Shown here: positions 12,252 to 24,900 of the stretch, one piece after another
Numbering within the stretch: the first letter of the stretch is position 1
How the letters are laid out: each line of letters opens with the position of its first letter
Made by a program: the position numbers and the translations under genes
The notes under the pieces: generated by a model
The model's input: only the letters and a program-made list of their open reading frames with translations
Databases searched by the model: none
Told to the model about the DNA's origin: nothing
Source: Corticium candelabrum
Lineage: Eukaryota > Porifera > Homoscleromorpha > Homosclerophorida > Plakinidae
Direction of reading: 5' to 3'
DNA length: 64,000 nt
Assembly: GCF_963422355.1 (NCBI RefSeq)
Contig: NC_085104.1
Coordinates: 5,166,298 to 5,230,297 of the forward strand

Positions 12252-13440
12252 GCAACAGCGCTGGAACCTGCCTGAGTCGACAGTCCGCAAGTTTCGTGAT
12301 TTGTACAAGGTGGAACTGCAACGCCAAGCAGCTACCTCAACGCATCATGGACTGATTGCTGTTACCACTCTTTCTCCTAGACAACGTGGACGTAGTCTAA
12401 CGCTTGGGGACCTGGATCATGTGGTTCAACATTATGTAATTAAATTACAAGCTGCTGGAGGCATTGTCACGACGTGTTGTTGAAGCAGCAGCAAAGGGCA
12501 TCTTGCAGGCATGTAACAGATGCCTTCTAAAGGAAAACGGGGCACAGTTGACATCCCTAAGTCCTACACCCGATCTCTATTGACTCGAATGAAATTTTTC
12601 AAATGAAAAGGATCTACTGCAGCAAAACTTCCTATTGCCGAATTCGAGGCACTTAAGGTTGACTTCGTGACGCAAATCAAACAGAAGGTTGCAGAACACA
12701 ACATTCCACCTCAACTGGTTCTAAACTGAGATCAAACAGCTGTCCAGACAGTTCCATCGTCACAGTGGACCATGGAGAAGCAGGGAACAGGTAGAATTTC
12801 GATCTAAGGAATGAATGACAAATGAGAAATAATGGCATTGCTAACAATCTCAGCTTCAGGCGACATGTTGCCTTCACAAGTTCTATTTGAGGGCAAAACA
12901 GAGAGATGCCACCCGAAATTCAATTTTCCAGGGAACTGGGATGTGTGGCAAACACCAAACCATTGGGCTAATGAGGCTACAGTTCTATGAACCATTGGCA
13001 CCATCCTGAAGCCTTACTTAAAGAAAGTCAAGGCTCCACTAGGCCTTCCAGAGTCACAAAAAGCATTGCTGATGTTGGACGTGTTCCGGGCTCATCGAGT
13101 TTAATCAGTGCTAGACAAATTCAAGTTGGAGTCTATTCTGTGTGTATTTGTTCCTGCCAACGGCACTGCCAGACTTCAACCTCTTGAGTTGTGTGTGAAT
13201 AAGCCCTTGAAGGCCACATGAAGCAAAGTTTTGTGACATGGTATTTTGACAAAGTTTCGTGTCATTTATCCAGTGGAGGCACAGTGGATACACTGGTAGT
13301 TGGTTTGCAAATCTGTTTTGAAAGCATTAACTGCTCAATGGTTATTGAGTGCATTCGATCGCTGTGCACATCATCTTGACATTGCCAACGCATTTAGATC
13401 AGTTGGAATTGATTTCAGTCTGTGACTTGGTGTTGTGTTT
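12252..13440 (+). pseudogene. Decayed pogo/Tigger-like (DDE_1) transposase
   Basis: Conceptual translation shows a helix-turn-helix start (WNLPESTVRKFRDLYK) in a 102-codon open frame. The catalytic-domain blocks follow: DQTAV near 12730, MEKQGTGRI, TERCHPKFNFPGNWD near 12900, TPNHWANE, ALLMLDVFRAH near 13065, and FVPANGTARLQPLELCVNKP near 13150. This order matches the DDE_1 family of CENP-B/pogo-like transposases. At least five stop codons lie in the reading path, so it is dead. Its left end touches the truncated tRNA-like module; terminal repeats were not found. Confidence 0.75.
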
Positions 13441-13587
13441 GCTGTTCTACTAGAAATTAACAATTTGTAATAAACAGTTGTATGAGTGTACATGGCTGCC
13501 AATCGCACAATTTAAAACCGCACAATAGAGTTGAAGGAGTAATTTGGACAACATCGCACAATATTATGTACACACAATTTTCTGGTT

Positions 13588-14078
13588 TTATGGTAATAGG
13601 CTTGTGGAGACAGATGACATTACTATGATGTGGGATACCACCATCTCCACTGCCGGGAGGATCAAAGCCAATTGTCCAGACATCTGTCTCAGAAATAAGA
13701 AGACAAACACATGTCTCCTTATTGATATCAGCTGTCCTGCTGATGGCAACATTGGCAAGAAACATGCTGAGAAGTTGGCGAAGTACACTGACTTGCGAGT
13801 GGAGATAAGCCCCATGTAGCATTGTCGAACACTGGTAGTTCCGATGGTCTTGGGAGCTTTGGGCACAGTGCACGCAGTTATTGCACGGTTGGGACATTAT
13901 TCCAGGTCATCACAGCCTGCAGCTCTTACAGAAAACAGTGCTTCTGGGATCTACTCAGATCCTTCGTAAAGTCATATCTTCTTTCTAGACAGCCGTTATG
14001 GTCTAAGTACTTCTGAAGCAGGGTTTGCTTCCGGTACTTATAATAGACTTTACAAACCAGACTGATCTGGTTGAGCAC
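13588..14078 (+). mobile_element. RLE-type LINE, 3' fragment without the tRNA-like module
   Basis: Encodes the restriction-like endonuclease end of the LINE: PDICLRNKKTNTCLLIDISC, then a KKHAEKLAKY block, in the open frame 13544-13819, with a stop (VEISPM then TAG) instead of VEISHKW. The 3' UTR runs to GAGCACGACATA at 14078, where the next LINE copy begins directly. It is the only copy here whose 3' end is not followed by the tRNA-like module. Confidence 0.75.
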
Positions 14079-17000
14079 GACATATGAGGAGTTGCAGAAA
14101 GTCAGGCAAGTTCCTATCTGTGAGAGACAACGCCTTCCAGGGATCTTTGTGAACAGTGGAACTCTGAAACTTATTGGTGATCTTAACACGATCATCAATT
14201 CGTTAAAGGATGAACCAGATATGAGTAAAATCAGTTACCTGGTATACTCTGCTGCTTCACTAGTGTCCAAAAGGCGGGGCTTAAAGATGACGAAGTCAAC
14301 CAATTCTCAAACACCGACACGGAGACGAAGGCTGGATATGGAGATTCTCACATTTCGATGTGCAATCTCACTGTTGCTGGGGGTTAGAACGGGTTCATCG
14401 GGCATTCGTATGTTACATGAACTCCGACTTCTCTGGCATCAGTTGGCATTTCCTGTTCAGAAAGTTGTGAGGTCACCATCAATCGGTTGAAAATGGAACT
14501 TAAGTCCAAGGTCGAGCGGACCAGGAGGCTGGAGAAGAATTGTAAGAGACTTCGCCAGAACGGTTTGTTTCAACGAGATAATGGACGGTTTTACAGAGAG
14601 TTGGGTAAGCAAACTATCCAGGTCACTTGCCTGCCATCCAAGTCTGAAATTGAGCTGTATTGGGATGGTATCCTAGAAACTGAGGTACATCACAATGAGT
14701 CTGTCTTCTGGCTGAGACGTCAAACTAATGGCGAGACGCACCGGAGAGATGAGCAACAGTGGTTACTATCTCAGACATTGAGGTCACACCGTGTTTTAAA
14801 AGGATGGGGAACTGGAAGTCTCCTGGTCCAGACAAGGTTTATGGTTTCTGGGTCAAGCGTATCACGTGTCTTCACACTGATCTGACTCGTAACTACAACC
14901 TGCTGGTTTAGAATCCAGACTCTGTACCCGACTGGTTGTCTCAAGGAACAACCACTCTGATTCCTAAGAATGACAAGACTGACCAGGCCAAAAATTACCG
15001 GCCTATTACGTGTCTGTCTGTCTTCTATAAGACCCTCACCTCAGTCATCGGGCAGAGGATTGCAGGGCATTTGGTTCAGAGAAACCTCATGGCTCTGGAG
15101 CAGAAGGGTTGTCGACAGGGATCTTTTGGTGCAAAGGATCGGCTGTTGATCAACAAGCTGCTTACCAAAGACTGTAAGACCAGGGACAAGAGCTTGAGCA
15201 TGGCTTAGATGGACTACCAGAAAGCCTATGACAGCGTGCCACACAGTTGGTTGCTACGATGCCTTCAGATGCATAAGATCAGTCCAGTCTTGTGCAGTTT
15301 CCTGTCACGCGTGATGAAAAGTTGGAGGACATCGATGGTGCTTTCTTATGGGAACAGTACGATCAGACAGGGCTTATGCAGATCAGGAGGGGTATTTTCC
15401 AAGGTGACTCACTTTTTTCACTTCTCTTCTGTATGGCTCTCAATCCTCTGAGAAGGGAGTTGAACAGAACCTTACGGCTACCGGATAACCACTGGGCATG
15501 GTGAGACTGCCACACGTCAGCTCATTAGTCATCTACTTTACATGGATGATCTGAAGCTGTATGGCAGAAACTTTGATCAGTTGGATGGTTTGTTGCACAG
15601 GGTTCGTACCTTCTCTGATAACATCCAGATAAAGTTTGGTTTGGACAAATGTGCTGTTGCACACTTTGTCAATGGCAGGCTATCTGGACACAACTCTGGA
15701 GTGATGGTAGGAAAAATGGACACCATCAACCGTCTGGAACGGGGTCAAGTCTACAAGTACTTGGGTGTGGATGAGAGTAACGGTATTCAGCACAGCATGA
15801 TGCGGGAGAGACTCTGTCGTGAGTACTTCTGCAGAGTGAAGGTGGTTCTCCAGACTGAGTTGTATGGTCGGAACAAGATTCTAGCCATCAATAGGTTTGC
15901 ACAACCGGTTCTCACTTACAGTTTTGGCGCCATTCATTGGGGGTGCATGGACCTGCAGCAGCTTGATCGACGGACCAGATAGCTCCTCTGTATGCACGGT
16001 GTCCACCATCCTTCTGCAGATGTTGACCGACTGTACGCTCCTTGCAGTGATGGGGGTAGGGGGTTACAACAAATTGAGTCGACATATCAATCTTTACAGA
16101 TGACATGGGAGTGTGACTCCGGAAATCTTCACACTCAATCAAGTGCATGGCTTGTCGCTTTACTGCACAGCTGTGGAGGAGTCTTGCTTTGGACGACAAG
16201 TCGCAGGACTTACACAGGAATGCATCCATCTTGGTTGAAGGTGGCTTCGAGCAAGTGCCTGAAACAGATGCGAGACATTATCGTACGTGTTGCAGTTCTC
16301 TTCATCTGCGGTCTTGGAGCGGGAAGCCTATGCACGAGCAGTATCGCCGTCTCACTGAGCAGCACCTGTGGACATGAAAGAGACCTACGGATGGCTAAAA
16401 GCAGCGAATCTTTCTGCTGCAACTGAAGGACTGGTTGTTGCTGCTCAAGACCAAGCTCTTCGGACTCGGTACTATGAGCACAAGATTCTACATCGTGATG
16501 TCTGTCCTACTTGCCGCATGTGCAGTGTAGGCCTTGAAACAGTCGATCACATTGTGGCAAGTTTTAGTGCTTTGGCACCGATGGACTACACTGATCAACA
16601 CAATCAGGTGGCCTCCATCATTCACTGGGATGTTTGTCACCATTTTGGGGTTCCAGTGGAGAGCAGATGGTACCAGCATCATCCTGATAGGCTTGTGGAG
16701 ACGGATGACATTACTATGATGTGGGATACCACCATCCCCATTGCCAAGAAGATAAAAGCCAATCGTCCAGACATCTGTCTCAGAAATAAGAAGACAAACA
16801 CTTGTCTTCTTATTGATATCAGCTGTCCTGCTGATGGCAACATTGGCAAGAAACATGCTGAGAAGTTGGCGAAGTACAGCGACTTGCAAGTGGAGATAAG
16901 CCACAAGTGGCATTGTCGAACACTGGTGGTTTCGGTGGTCTTGGGAGCTTTGGGCACAGTGCATGCAGGTATTGCACGGTGGCTGGACATTATTCCAGGT

Positions 17001-17606
17001 CGTCACAACCTGCAGCACTTACAGAAAACAGTGCTTCTGGGATCTACTCGGATCCTTTGTAAAGTCATGTCTTCTTTCTAGACAGCTGTGATGGTCTAAG
17101 TACTTCTGAAGCAGGGTTTGCTTCCAGTACTTGTAATAGACTTTACAAACCAGACTGATCTGGTTGAGCACGACACATAATAATGTCACCACCATGGCTT
17201 AGTGGTTAGCGACAATGGCTACCACTCCATGGTTTAGGGGTTCAAACCCCAGTGACGGCAGTAAATTATGAAACTTGTCTGTCTTTCTTTCTCGTGTTTC
17301 TCTAGCTTTATCCATGAGACTATGACTCGTTTCAGTCATTGGGGAGTTTCTGTGGTCTAGCGAACGATTCGTTGACGATGACGTTCAGTGCTTTTCTGGT
17401 AGTCATTGATATCCACTAGGAATGCTGTATCGAGTTTGTGGTCATCATAATGCCTGCAATCTATATCAAATTGCCTAGTCATTGATCGCCATGTGGACTA
17501 CACAGAAACATGTACCCTGCTGGGCTCACCTGCTGGGTTGATGGGTGCCGAGGTAGTGGTAAAGACCCCACTTGCCCATCATAGAAGGGCATAACAACAC
17601 ATAATA
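14079..17606 (+). mobile_element. RLE-type LINE (R4/Dong/HERO-like), 5'-truncated, with tRNA-like 3' module
   Basis: Plus-strand pieces give, in order: an upstream linker (14071-14885), RT fingers (NYRPITCLSVFYKTLTSV at about 15000), YQKAYDSVPHSWLLRC at about 15215, FQGDSLFSLLFC, and the catalytic YMDD at 15539-15550. A cysteine-histidine motif follows (CPTCRMC with ETVDHIV) at about 16500-16560, then a PD-(D/E)XK-like endonuclease (PDICLRNKK, LLIDISCPAD, KKHAEKLAKY) ending at a TAG near 17079. An in-frame TAG at 15206-15208 (W in related elements) and several frameshifts make it dead. The last cysteine of the zinc motif is Phe here (ASFSAL, against AGCSAL in the copy at 32795-34396). RT plus C-terminal RLE is typical of the R2/R4/HERO group. 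Confidence 0.8.
17186..17606 (+). mobile_element. tRNA-derived SINE-like module fused behind the LINE
   Basis: Starts CACCACCATGGCTTAGTGG (A box TGGCTTAGTGGTTAGC) and has a B box (GGGGTTCAAACCCC) about 45 bases later, then a body of about 350 bases. It ends GGGCATAACAACACATAATA. The last 11 bases copy the LINE 3' end just upstream (CGACACATAATA at 17170-17181). Other copies lie at 11240, 11879, 26958-27371 (-) and 32374-32794 (-). Confidence 0.75.
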
Positions 17607-18144
17607 GATTATTGTACTACAGCTTGTAAAGTCTATAGTACAGTACTGTACCCAATTTGGGTCAGTCCAACGCATAGCACATACACAGAAACATGGAATT
17701 TATGGAATTGTTACATTTGGCCAGTGATTTCTAGCCTTTCTTAGTTTGCTAAAAAAATTTATAGCTAAGTATAAACGCATTTTTCAATATCTTTGAACAT
17801 CGTTGCTGCATGCAGCCATTCATGCTGACAATGGTTGCTCTAGAGGTGTCAGATAGTTTATTTCTCAAGTAGTTGATAGATGCTTTCTACATTTGTTTGA
17901 GGTTTGTTTTCAATTTGATAATGGTATTAAAGGTGTAATTTCCTCGTTAACGCCTTCATGTTTAACTTAACTTTGTTAATTCAAAACTTTAGCAGACATT
18001 AACTGATACAGTGTTATGACACATGAGCAAGGAAAGACCTTTTGGTTATTGAAATAGTAGCACATGTTTTTGCATGGTGTGAAGTTTAAATCAATGTAAC
18101 TGTTGGACACATTTGCACCATTAGTACCTCTTTGTTCTTATCAG
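17607..18144. other. Gap before the first recognised CPED1-like exon
   Basis: AT-rich unique sequence with no open frame or repeat that I recognise. The N-terminal exons of the CPED1-like gene should lie here or further upstream beyond the LINE chain, but none could be identified. Confidence 0.5.
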
Positions 18145-20165
18145 GATTTAGCAGTTATAACTGCATGGCATTGTCCAATACAGGTATCACAAATAGAACT
18201 GAAACAGAGTGGGTTGCATTGATGTGCTTGTCATCTACTGATGGAGAGCAGTGTCTTCAACCTTTAGAATATCAAAATCTGCAACCTTATCAGAAGGTAT
18301 GGTATACTTGTGTGATGTGCCTACTGTATGCATCTTTTATGCAAGCAAGTTTATTAGTGTTGCATGCAGGACACATTTTTAAAGGCAAGTTGTTAGCATG
18401 CCATTTTCCTAGTTGACTATTGCTTTTAGTGAGTGGGTGCATGGATCATGAGCATAGTTTTATATGTTACACATACAGCTGTACATTCTAGATTGGAGAT
18501 GAGAATGATGGAGCAGATTGCATTGAGTTTAGTTGTTTGTCTTTGTTCTAGGTTTCAAGGATACCTGGGTTAAGAGATGTTTTGTGGAGAAAGGATGCTC
18601 TTTGTGCCACAATTTACAAAGCACAACATACGATGGGTATATTGTAGATGGGTGTATTGTAAACATATGATTTCTATTGATAGCTATTACTTTCAATAAC
18701 CAACACAACAAGCATATGTTATTTTATTTTGGTGTAATTATGCATATATACTTATGTATAACAGATTTGCAACTACATTTTAGAACTGAAAACGTTGCTT
18801 TGTTGCAACCAGATTTTTTCCAGTTGTACTGGCAGTAGGTTGGGAGTCATTATTTTCAGGATATATGCGGAAGTGTGTAGTCATTTTAATTAAACTATAG
18901 TGCAACTTTAGTTAGTTTGAAAGAGTGCTTGTAGCTCGATCCAGCAATGGAAACGTCTCTTGCATGTGTTTGAAAACTTAGTTATCATGTTGTTTGGATT
19001 GTTTATTTAAGCAGTGGTAATTTTTATTTTAGTAAATATTGGTGTTTTCAAGTTTTGTTGTATTCTACGGTTGTGATGTTGCATATGGGAAGCAATTTAC
19101 TCTATTTCCTGTTGGTGTTAGTATTATACAAAAATCTTTGTACTTGACTTGTAATATAAATAAACTTGTTTGAAAATTCTATGCAGTGGAATAGCCAAAT
19201 GCTTATGCAGTGTTTATCACTTTAACAACTTGACACTATAAAACTACAGATCAAGTTGCCAGCTTACTAAGCAGCCATGTATGTAGATACAGTACTGTGC
19301 CAATTTCTAACCAGAACTATCATTTGAGCATGCAGAACCTTTTATAGACTAAAAGACATAACAGTAGACAGCTGATTTTTGTCTTGGTTTGTTCATATAC
19401 AGCAGTGTAATTGTTTCATTGTATATTATGTTGTTTTTATCCATATGTTTTATTTGTTTGTAGCATTACAGCATTCTCCTGTTTCCCCAGCTTGTTGGGT
19501 TCTTCCAAATCAATTGAATGAGTTTATTCAGACTTTTAAAGTCGTGGGTATGCAGCAGAAGTGGGTAATAAAGTCAGCAAATAATGGGCGAGGTCGTGAA
19601 GTCAAAGTGATAAAGCATGAAGATGTCTATAAATTGCAAGCAAGGTGAGATAGAATAAATGTAGATACCAATTACCTTATTTGTAGTGAGTGTCAGTGTT
19701 ATGTAAGCATAGTTGTGGCGTGGTTATGTAAAGCCAAGTCAACTTCACTTTCACTGTTTCTTATTAAGTTTCAAGTTGTAACGGTAGGATCTCTGATCAT
19801 AAGAGAAAGTTGGGCTTGCTTTATAACAAATGTTATGGCAGTTCAGTTTCATAAAGCTTTTGTGATGGTTTGGTTGAATTATTTTGTTAATAAAGTTAGG
19901 TCCATGAATTGCCGGTTGGGTTCAATCAAACTTGAGCTTGTGTATAATGGCATGCAGTTAGGTCTGACTTGGAGAAAAAGGTGAATTACTTGTGCTCACA
20001 GTCTTAGAAGTATACTTTGAGAAACAGAACCTTTTTATTTTCTGTTTGAAATGGTTTACATAGTAAAGCTCAAGAGTAAGTTGCTACAATCGTTTACCAT
20101 GAGGACTTTTTTGACTTCTTTACTTATTAAGCGTTGATGTGCAGATGCACAGCAAGAGCTTACAG

Positions 20166-20250
<85 letters not shown>

Positions 20251-20273
20251 GTGTGTGTGTGTGTGTGTGTGTG

Positions 20274-20328
<55 letters not shown>

Positions 20329-21394
20329 CAGTGCTCAAAATAAGGTTTCTCAGTCGTCCATGTCCCCGGCATGTTTGGTTTTTACCGGGCATCTACACAA
20401 ATCAGTCGGACATTCTATTCAGTCCCCCTATGAGGGTATACCAGAAGTTAATTATTAGTCTGATTATCATAATTGCATGTGGATGAATATATGTATCCAC
20501 ACCTAATGATTACCACATTCAATGATTACCACGCACTTGCTCCAACTCAACTACTTGCACTATACTTTACTGATGGCAGATGCTACCAACTACAGCAACT
20601 GCATTGTCAGAAGTCTCAACACATCCAGTTTTCAAAGCCTTCTCTAGAAATGACATCCAGTGGGACATAATTTGCTGTGATTGTCTTGAGCCCTTAAGTT
20701 GTGTATAATAAGCTACTGTGGCCTGATCTAGGCGTGGCTAATGAAACAATAGCTGACACTAGAAACCACAGAAAAATAGTTGTGGGAAACACATGCATGT
20801 ATCTAGGCAAGCATACCCATAGCTGTGCACAGTGCAACTCAGCAGTCAATACAGTCACTGTCAGAATAGAGAATGGCAAAGACAATGAAAGCCTCATTGT
20901 AAGCGGGATATGGGGAAGTAGTGCAGATCGAGACAGGTGATACATTTTTTTCTAGAATGATGTGGTCAACTAACACACCTATCGACACACCTTCTATCTA
21001 GCTACCTCTGTAGAACAGCATGTGTACTAAGGCTGGAGTTGGGTATACAGTTAGCCCGGAGAGGCACAACTGGCTAACTTTAAGATAATTAATTAGGCGG
21101 AGCCATTGTCAATGTCAAAGCAATTGCCTGGCTGGTACACTGCTATGAGCCTATCCAGTAATGTCACGGTCATGATGTTACGAATATCACCTATGGCTCA
21201 CCCCGCCCCCTGTGGGTATCTCAGTCACTTAGATGAGTCCACAACTTGCTGAGACTAGCAGTAAGCTCCAACCAGATTGGTCCGGACACTATGTCTGGCT
21301 TTTCTGCTGGCAGTCGGACGAATGGCTTATTTAGCTAGACATTGTGCGATGACCGGTCATAATTTGAGCACTGTATATATGTGTGTGTCTGTGT

Positions 21395-21458
<64 letters not shown>

Positions 21459-21876
21459 GTGGTGTGATAGCTCAGTTGGTTAGAGAGTCATCTTATGGAG
21501 TGTTTACATCCAGGACCTTGAAGGGTTGCAAGTTCAAGTCACTGTGATGGCGAGCTATGGCATAATTTCCTTAAGCAAGAAACTAACACACATTTGCTTC
21601 TCTCGACTCAGGAGTATAAATGAGTACCTGGTCATTGACTGGGGTCCTAAGCGGCCATCGGCTGTGATGTGACATCAGCCACTGGGGTCCTGGTGAGACT
21701 TTGAGTGCTCACACCACAGTTGGCTTCACAAGTCGGTGCTCCTGCGACTGCCTGGCCCGGCTCCAGGAGTTTGCTAGCGCAGGCCCAGAGTTCCCTGAGT
21801 AACGCACAGGGTCCAGCTTAACAGCTGGGGGGCGTGACCTCTGAGACGCAGCTCCTGACATTTAGGATTTGTAGGA

Positions 21877-21941
<65 letters not shown>

Positions 21942-24900
21942 GCAAAATTAGTGTCAAAATGTTAGCGTCAAAATAGAGTACACTTTGTAAATAATGTGTC
22001 ATGGTTATGTTTTTCTAGTTCATTTTCTACTCGATCCATCATACAGGAGTACATTCCAAATTTGCTGCATATTCAGAAATCTGAGATTAGTGTTACCGTA
22101 TTTGCTCTTGTGACATCAGCCTCACCATTGAGGTTGTATTTACATAAAGATGGCTCTGTCTACTTTAGAGAATCAAAGGCAGGTGTTTTAAGAAAGGTAA
22201 TTTAGTTGTTAGTACTAGCCGCATTGATATGATTAACACATGTATTTTAAATTTATATATGGCAGTTTTAGTTTAGCTAGGATTGATATATGTGTACTAA
22301 TTTGCAAATTAAAGTTTATGCTAATTAACTAACTTGGAGGTAACTTAGCAACGTGGTAACTTAGCAACGTGGTAGCTTAAGGCAACATCTGCAGTCAGAT
22401 GTTTTAGCCTTGTGAAACAGTAAGATATGACTTGATGGATCGGAGAACCATGTTGTCTTGCCGAAATGGCAAGGTCATACTAAAAGTCGATTGTTAGCAA
22501 CTACAACCTCAGGCACATGGAGTGGTTGTTGCTCAATTTATATAACATCTTCAGACTGAAACGTTGCTATTTGATCATGACATAGTTTATAGAGGTCTAC
22601 AGTATAGTTTACAATAGTTGTAGTCTAGCTACCTGTATCTCTATATATATCTATAGCATTATGAAACAATTGCATCTATGAATGAACAATTTTAAGCATT
22701 TGACATGTCATCTAATTTATCTATATCTCAGGATATTAATTCTCAGTAGATGTGTACTGCACAAGCAGCGCGCATAATAGAATTGTATGTGTACGTGTAC
22801 GTGCTAAGTAATACTGGTTATATGCCGTTCACTGTTCGTGAGGCCGCGTGGCCTAATGGATAAGGCGCCTGACTTCGGATCAGGCGATTGTGGGTTCGAG
22901 TCCCATCGCGGTCGCCTTTTTGTTAACATTCTATTTTGTTTCCTTACGTCTAATTTTTCCGCTATAAGATGATTCAGTGGTGCAGTTGTTGTGTGTATGA
23001 GGAAAGATGTTGATTCAGTAGTGCAACTCCATTGTTAGGATAGGGTATCCAAGGTAACTCCGTGCATATCTGACCCTGTTCGAGCGTGAAGCGTCTTACC
23101 TCCAGTCTAATTAGGATTTGAATCTCTTCTACTATTAGTAAACTACTTGACGTAGGATTATGAGTTTCACAGCAAGTCGATTGCTACTTGAATGGACATC
23201 CAGGACGGCGAAGCGATAGCAACAAAAGGCCTCCTACATCGCATAGCAACTTCATGAGGTAGAGCGAAAATATCGCCGAAAGATCTAATAGGTATGACTT
23301 ATTTGTCACTACCACAATAGATGCAGTAGAGAAACGTACCCAAGCAAGCAAGTTGTGTAGTTGCCAGAACACCCTGTCACGAAAGTTGCCCCACCCACAA
23401 GATTAGCATTTGCCGACGAAAGTCCCGAATTATCTCAACAACGATTGAGATTTCAGAGATGGTCGCCCATGCTGATTGGCAGAAAGCTAACTGCTCCATA
23501 CGGTAGTAAGATCAAGCGACTACAACACTCATAGGTAGCAATATACGGGCATGTATCAAATTACTCACAGCGTTACCCAGATTACCCTATACGAGAACTC
23601 GAATTGCACTATAGCGCCTCCCCCTTTTTATTTTTGTTAGGAGTTTGTTGCAATTTACAAAATTGGAGGGATCGTTGCATAATTGTACATGTTTATATTA
23701 TGTTTTGGCTGTTCGTTGGAATGCCATCATGTACTGTTTAATTAAATCAGTTATGAACTGAATCTTCAGCTTCAAAGGTTGCTAACCCAGACATATATAT
23801 ATATATTTGCACAGGATTTTAGGCAATGTTGCTTCACTTGCAGTTAACTCTTATTTACTATGTATACAACTTACCCCTGAGATAATCTATCTCCAGTCAT
23901 GCATGGGATGCGTTGATATATGTTTGCTACTTTCTCAATGTGTATTATGTAGTGGTATACTATATTTACAGATTGTGAATAGTCACCAGGGAAGTCCTTC
24001 CTTGACTGATAGAAACTTTCATATGATAGCCACCTCAGTGTGCTAGCACAGTTGCAGGAAGAGTTTGGAGTACATTCATGTTTGGGAAGCTAGCAAGATT
24101 ACAGTCTCTAATCACTGCTGTCAGTGTACTTGACTTAGACATTTTTCACACTTTAATATTGCTTAGGTTATACCATGTAAGAGGAAACATTGGCGGGAAT
24201 TTATATTGGCAGTTTGCTAAGAAATTGATGTCACAAAGCATATTGGTGGATTTTATTTTGGCAGTCGGACATCGTTCTTTGATAACTGATATATGTCTTA
24301 CCAAAGTGGTCATGGAGGAATTTGTAATTGACAGCTGAGTTCGTGGTTCACATTTCCCTAACTTAACAGTTTCCAACTACTGCCTAGCTAGTGATGAAGA
24401 ACTGCTGTGTCAGTGCAAGAATGGGACCCACGTGAATGTGACAGTCCAATTTCATTCATAGCCTCACGGCCTCATTCATAGGCACAACTGACGGCAAGCA
24501 GGGATTACCTACCATCTTGTGGCCTCATCTGCGTCATGTAATACCACATCGCTATGTGATGCCTGATCCACGTGGGTGATGACGTCAACATATCCCTGTG
24601 GCCAAATTTAATGGTCGATTTTTTATATTGGCAGTTGCTAAAAAATCTGCCAATCCACCAATCTGTCAAAATAAATTCCCTGCCAATATTTCATCTTATA
24701 CAGTATATGATTGTGGTTGCTTGTGCCAAATATAGTTCAAGTTAACTAGATTACAATATAGATGTACTAAAATTATTTATATGCTCTATATGGATAGTTG
24801 TGTATGATTGTGGTTGTATGATAGTGATTGCATGTGCCAAATATATTCAAGTTAACTAGATTACAATATAGATGTACTAAAATTATTTATATGCTCTATT

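Noticed and set aside
16488..17018. 176-codon minus-strand open frame
   Set aside because: It is antisense to the endonuclease region of the plus-strand LINE. The same shadow appears in the other copies (for example 13457-13897 and 33010-33264).
20120..20486. Overlapping (CV)n and (HT)n open frames on both strands
   Set aside because: Products of the TG microsatellite in an intron of the CPED1-like gene.
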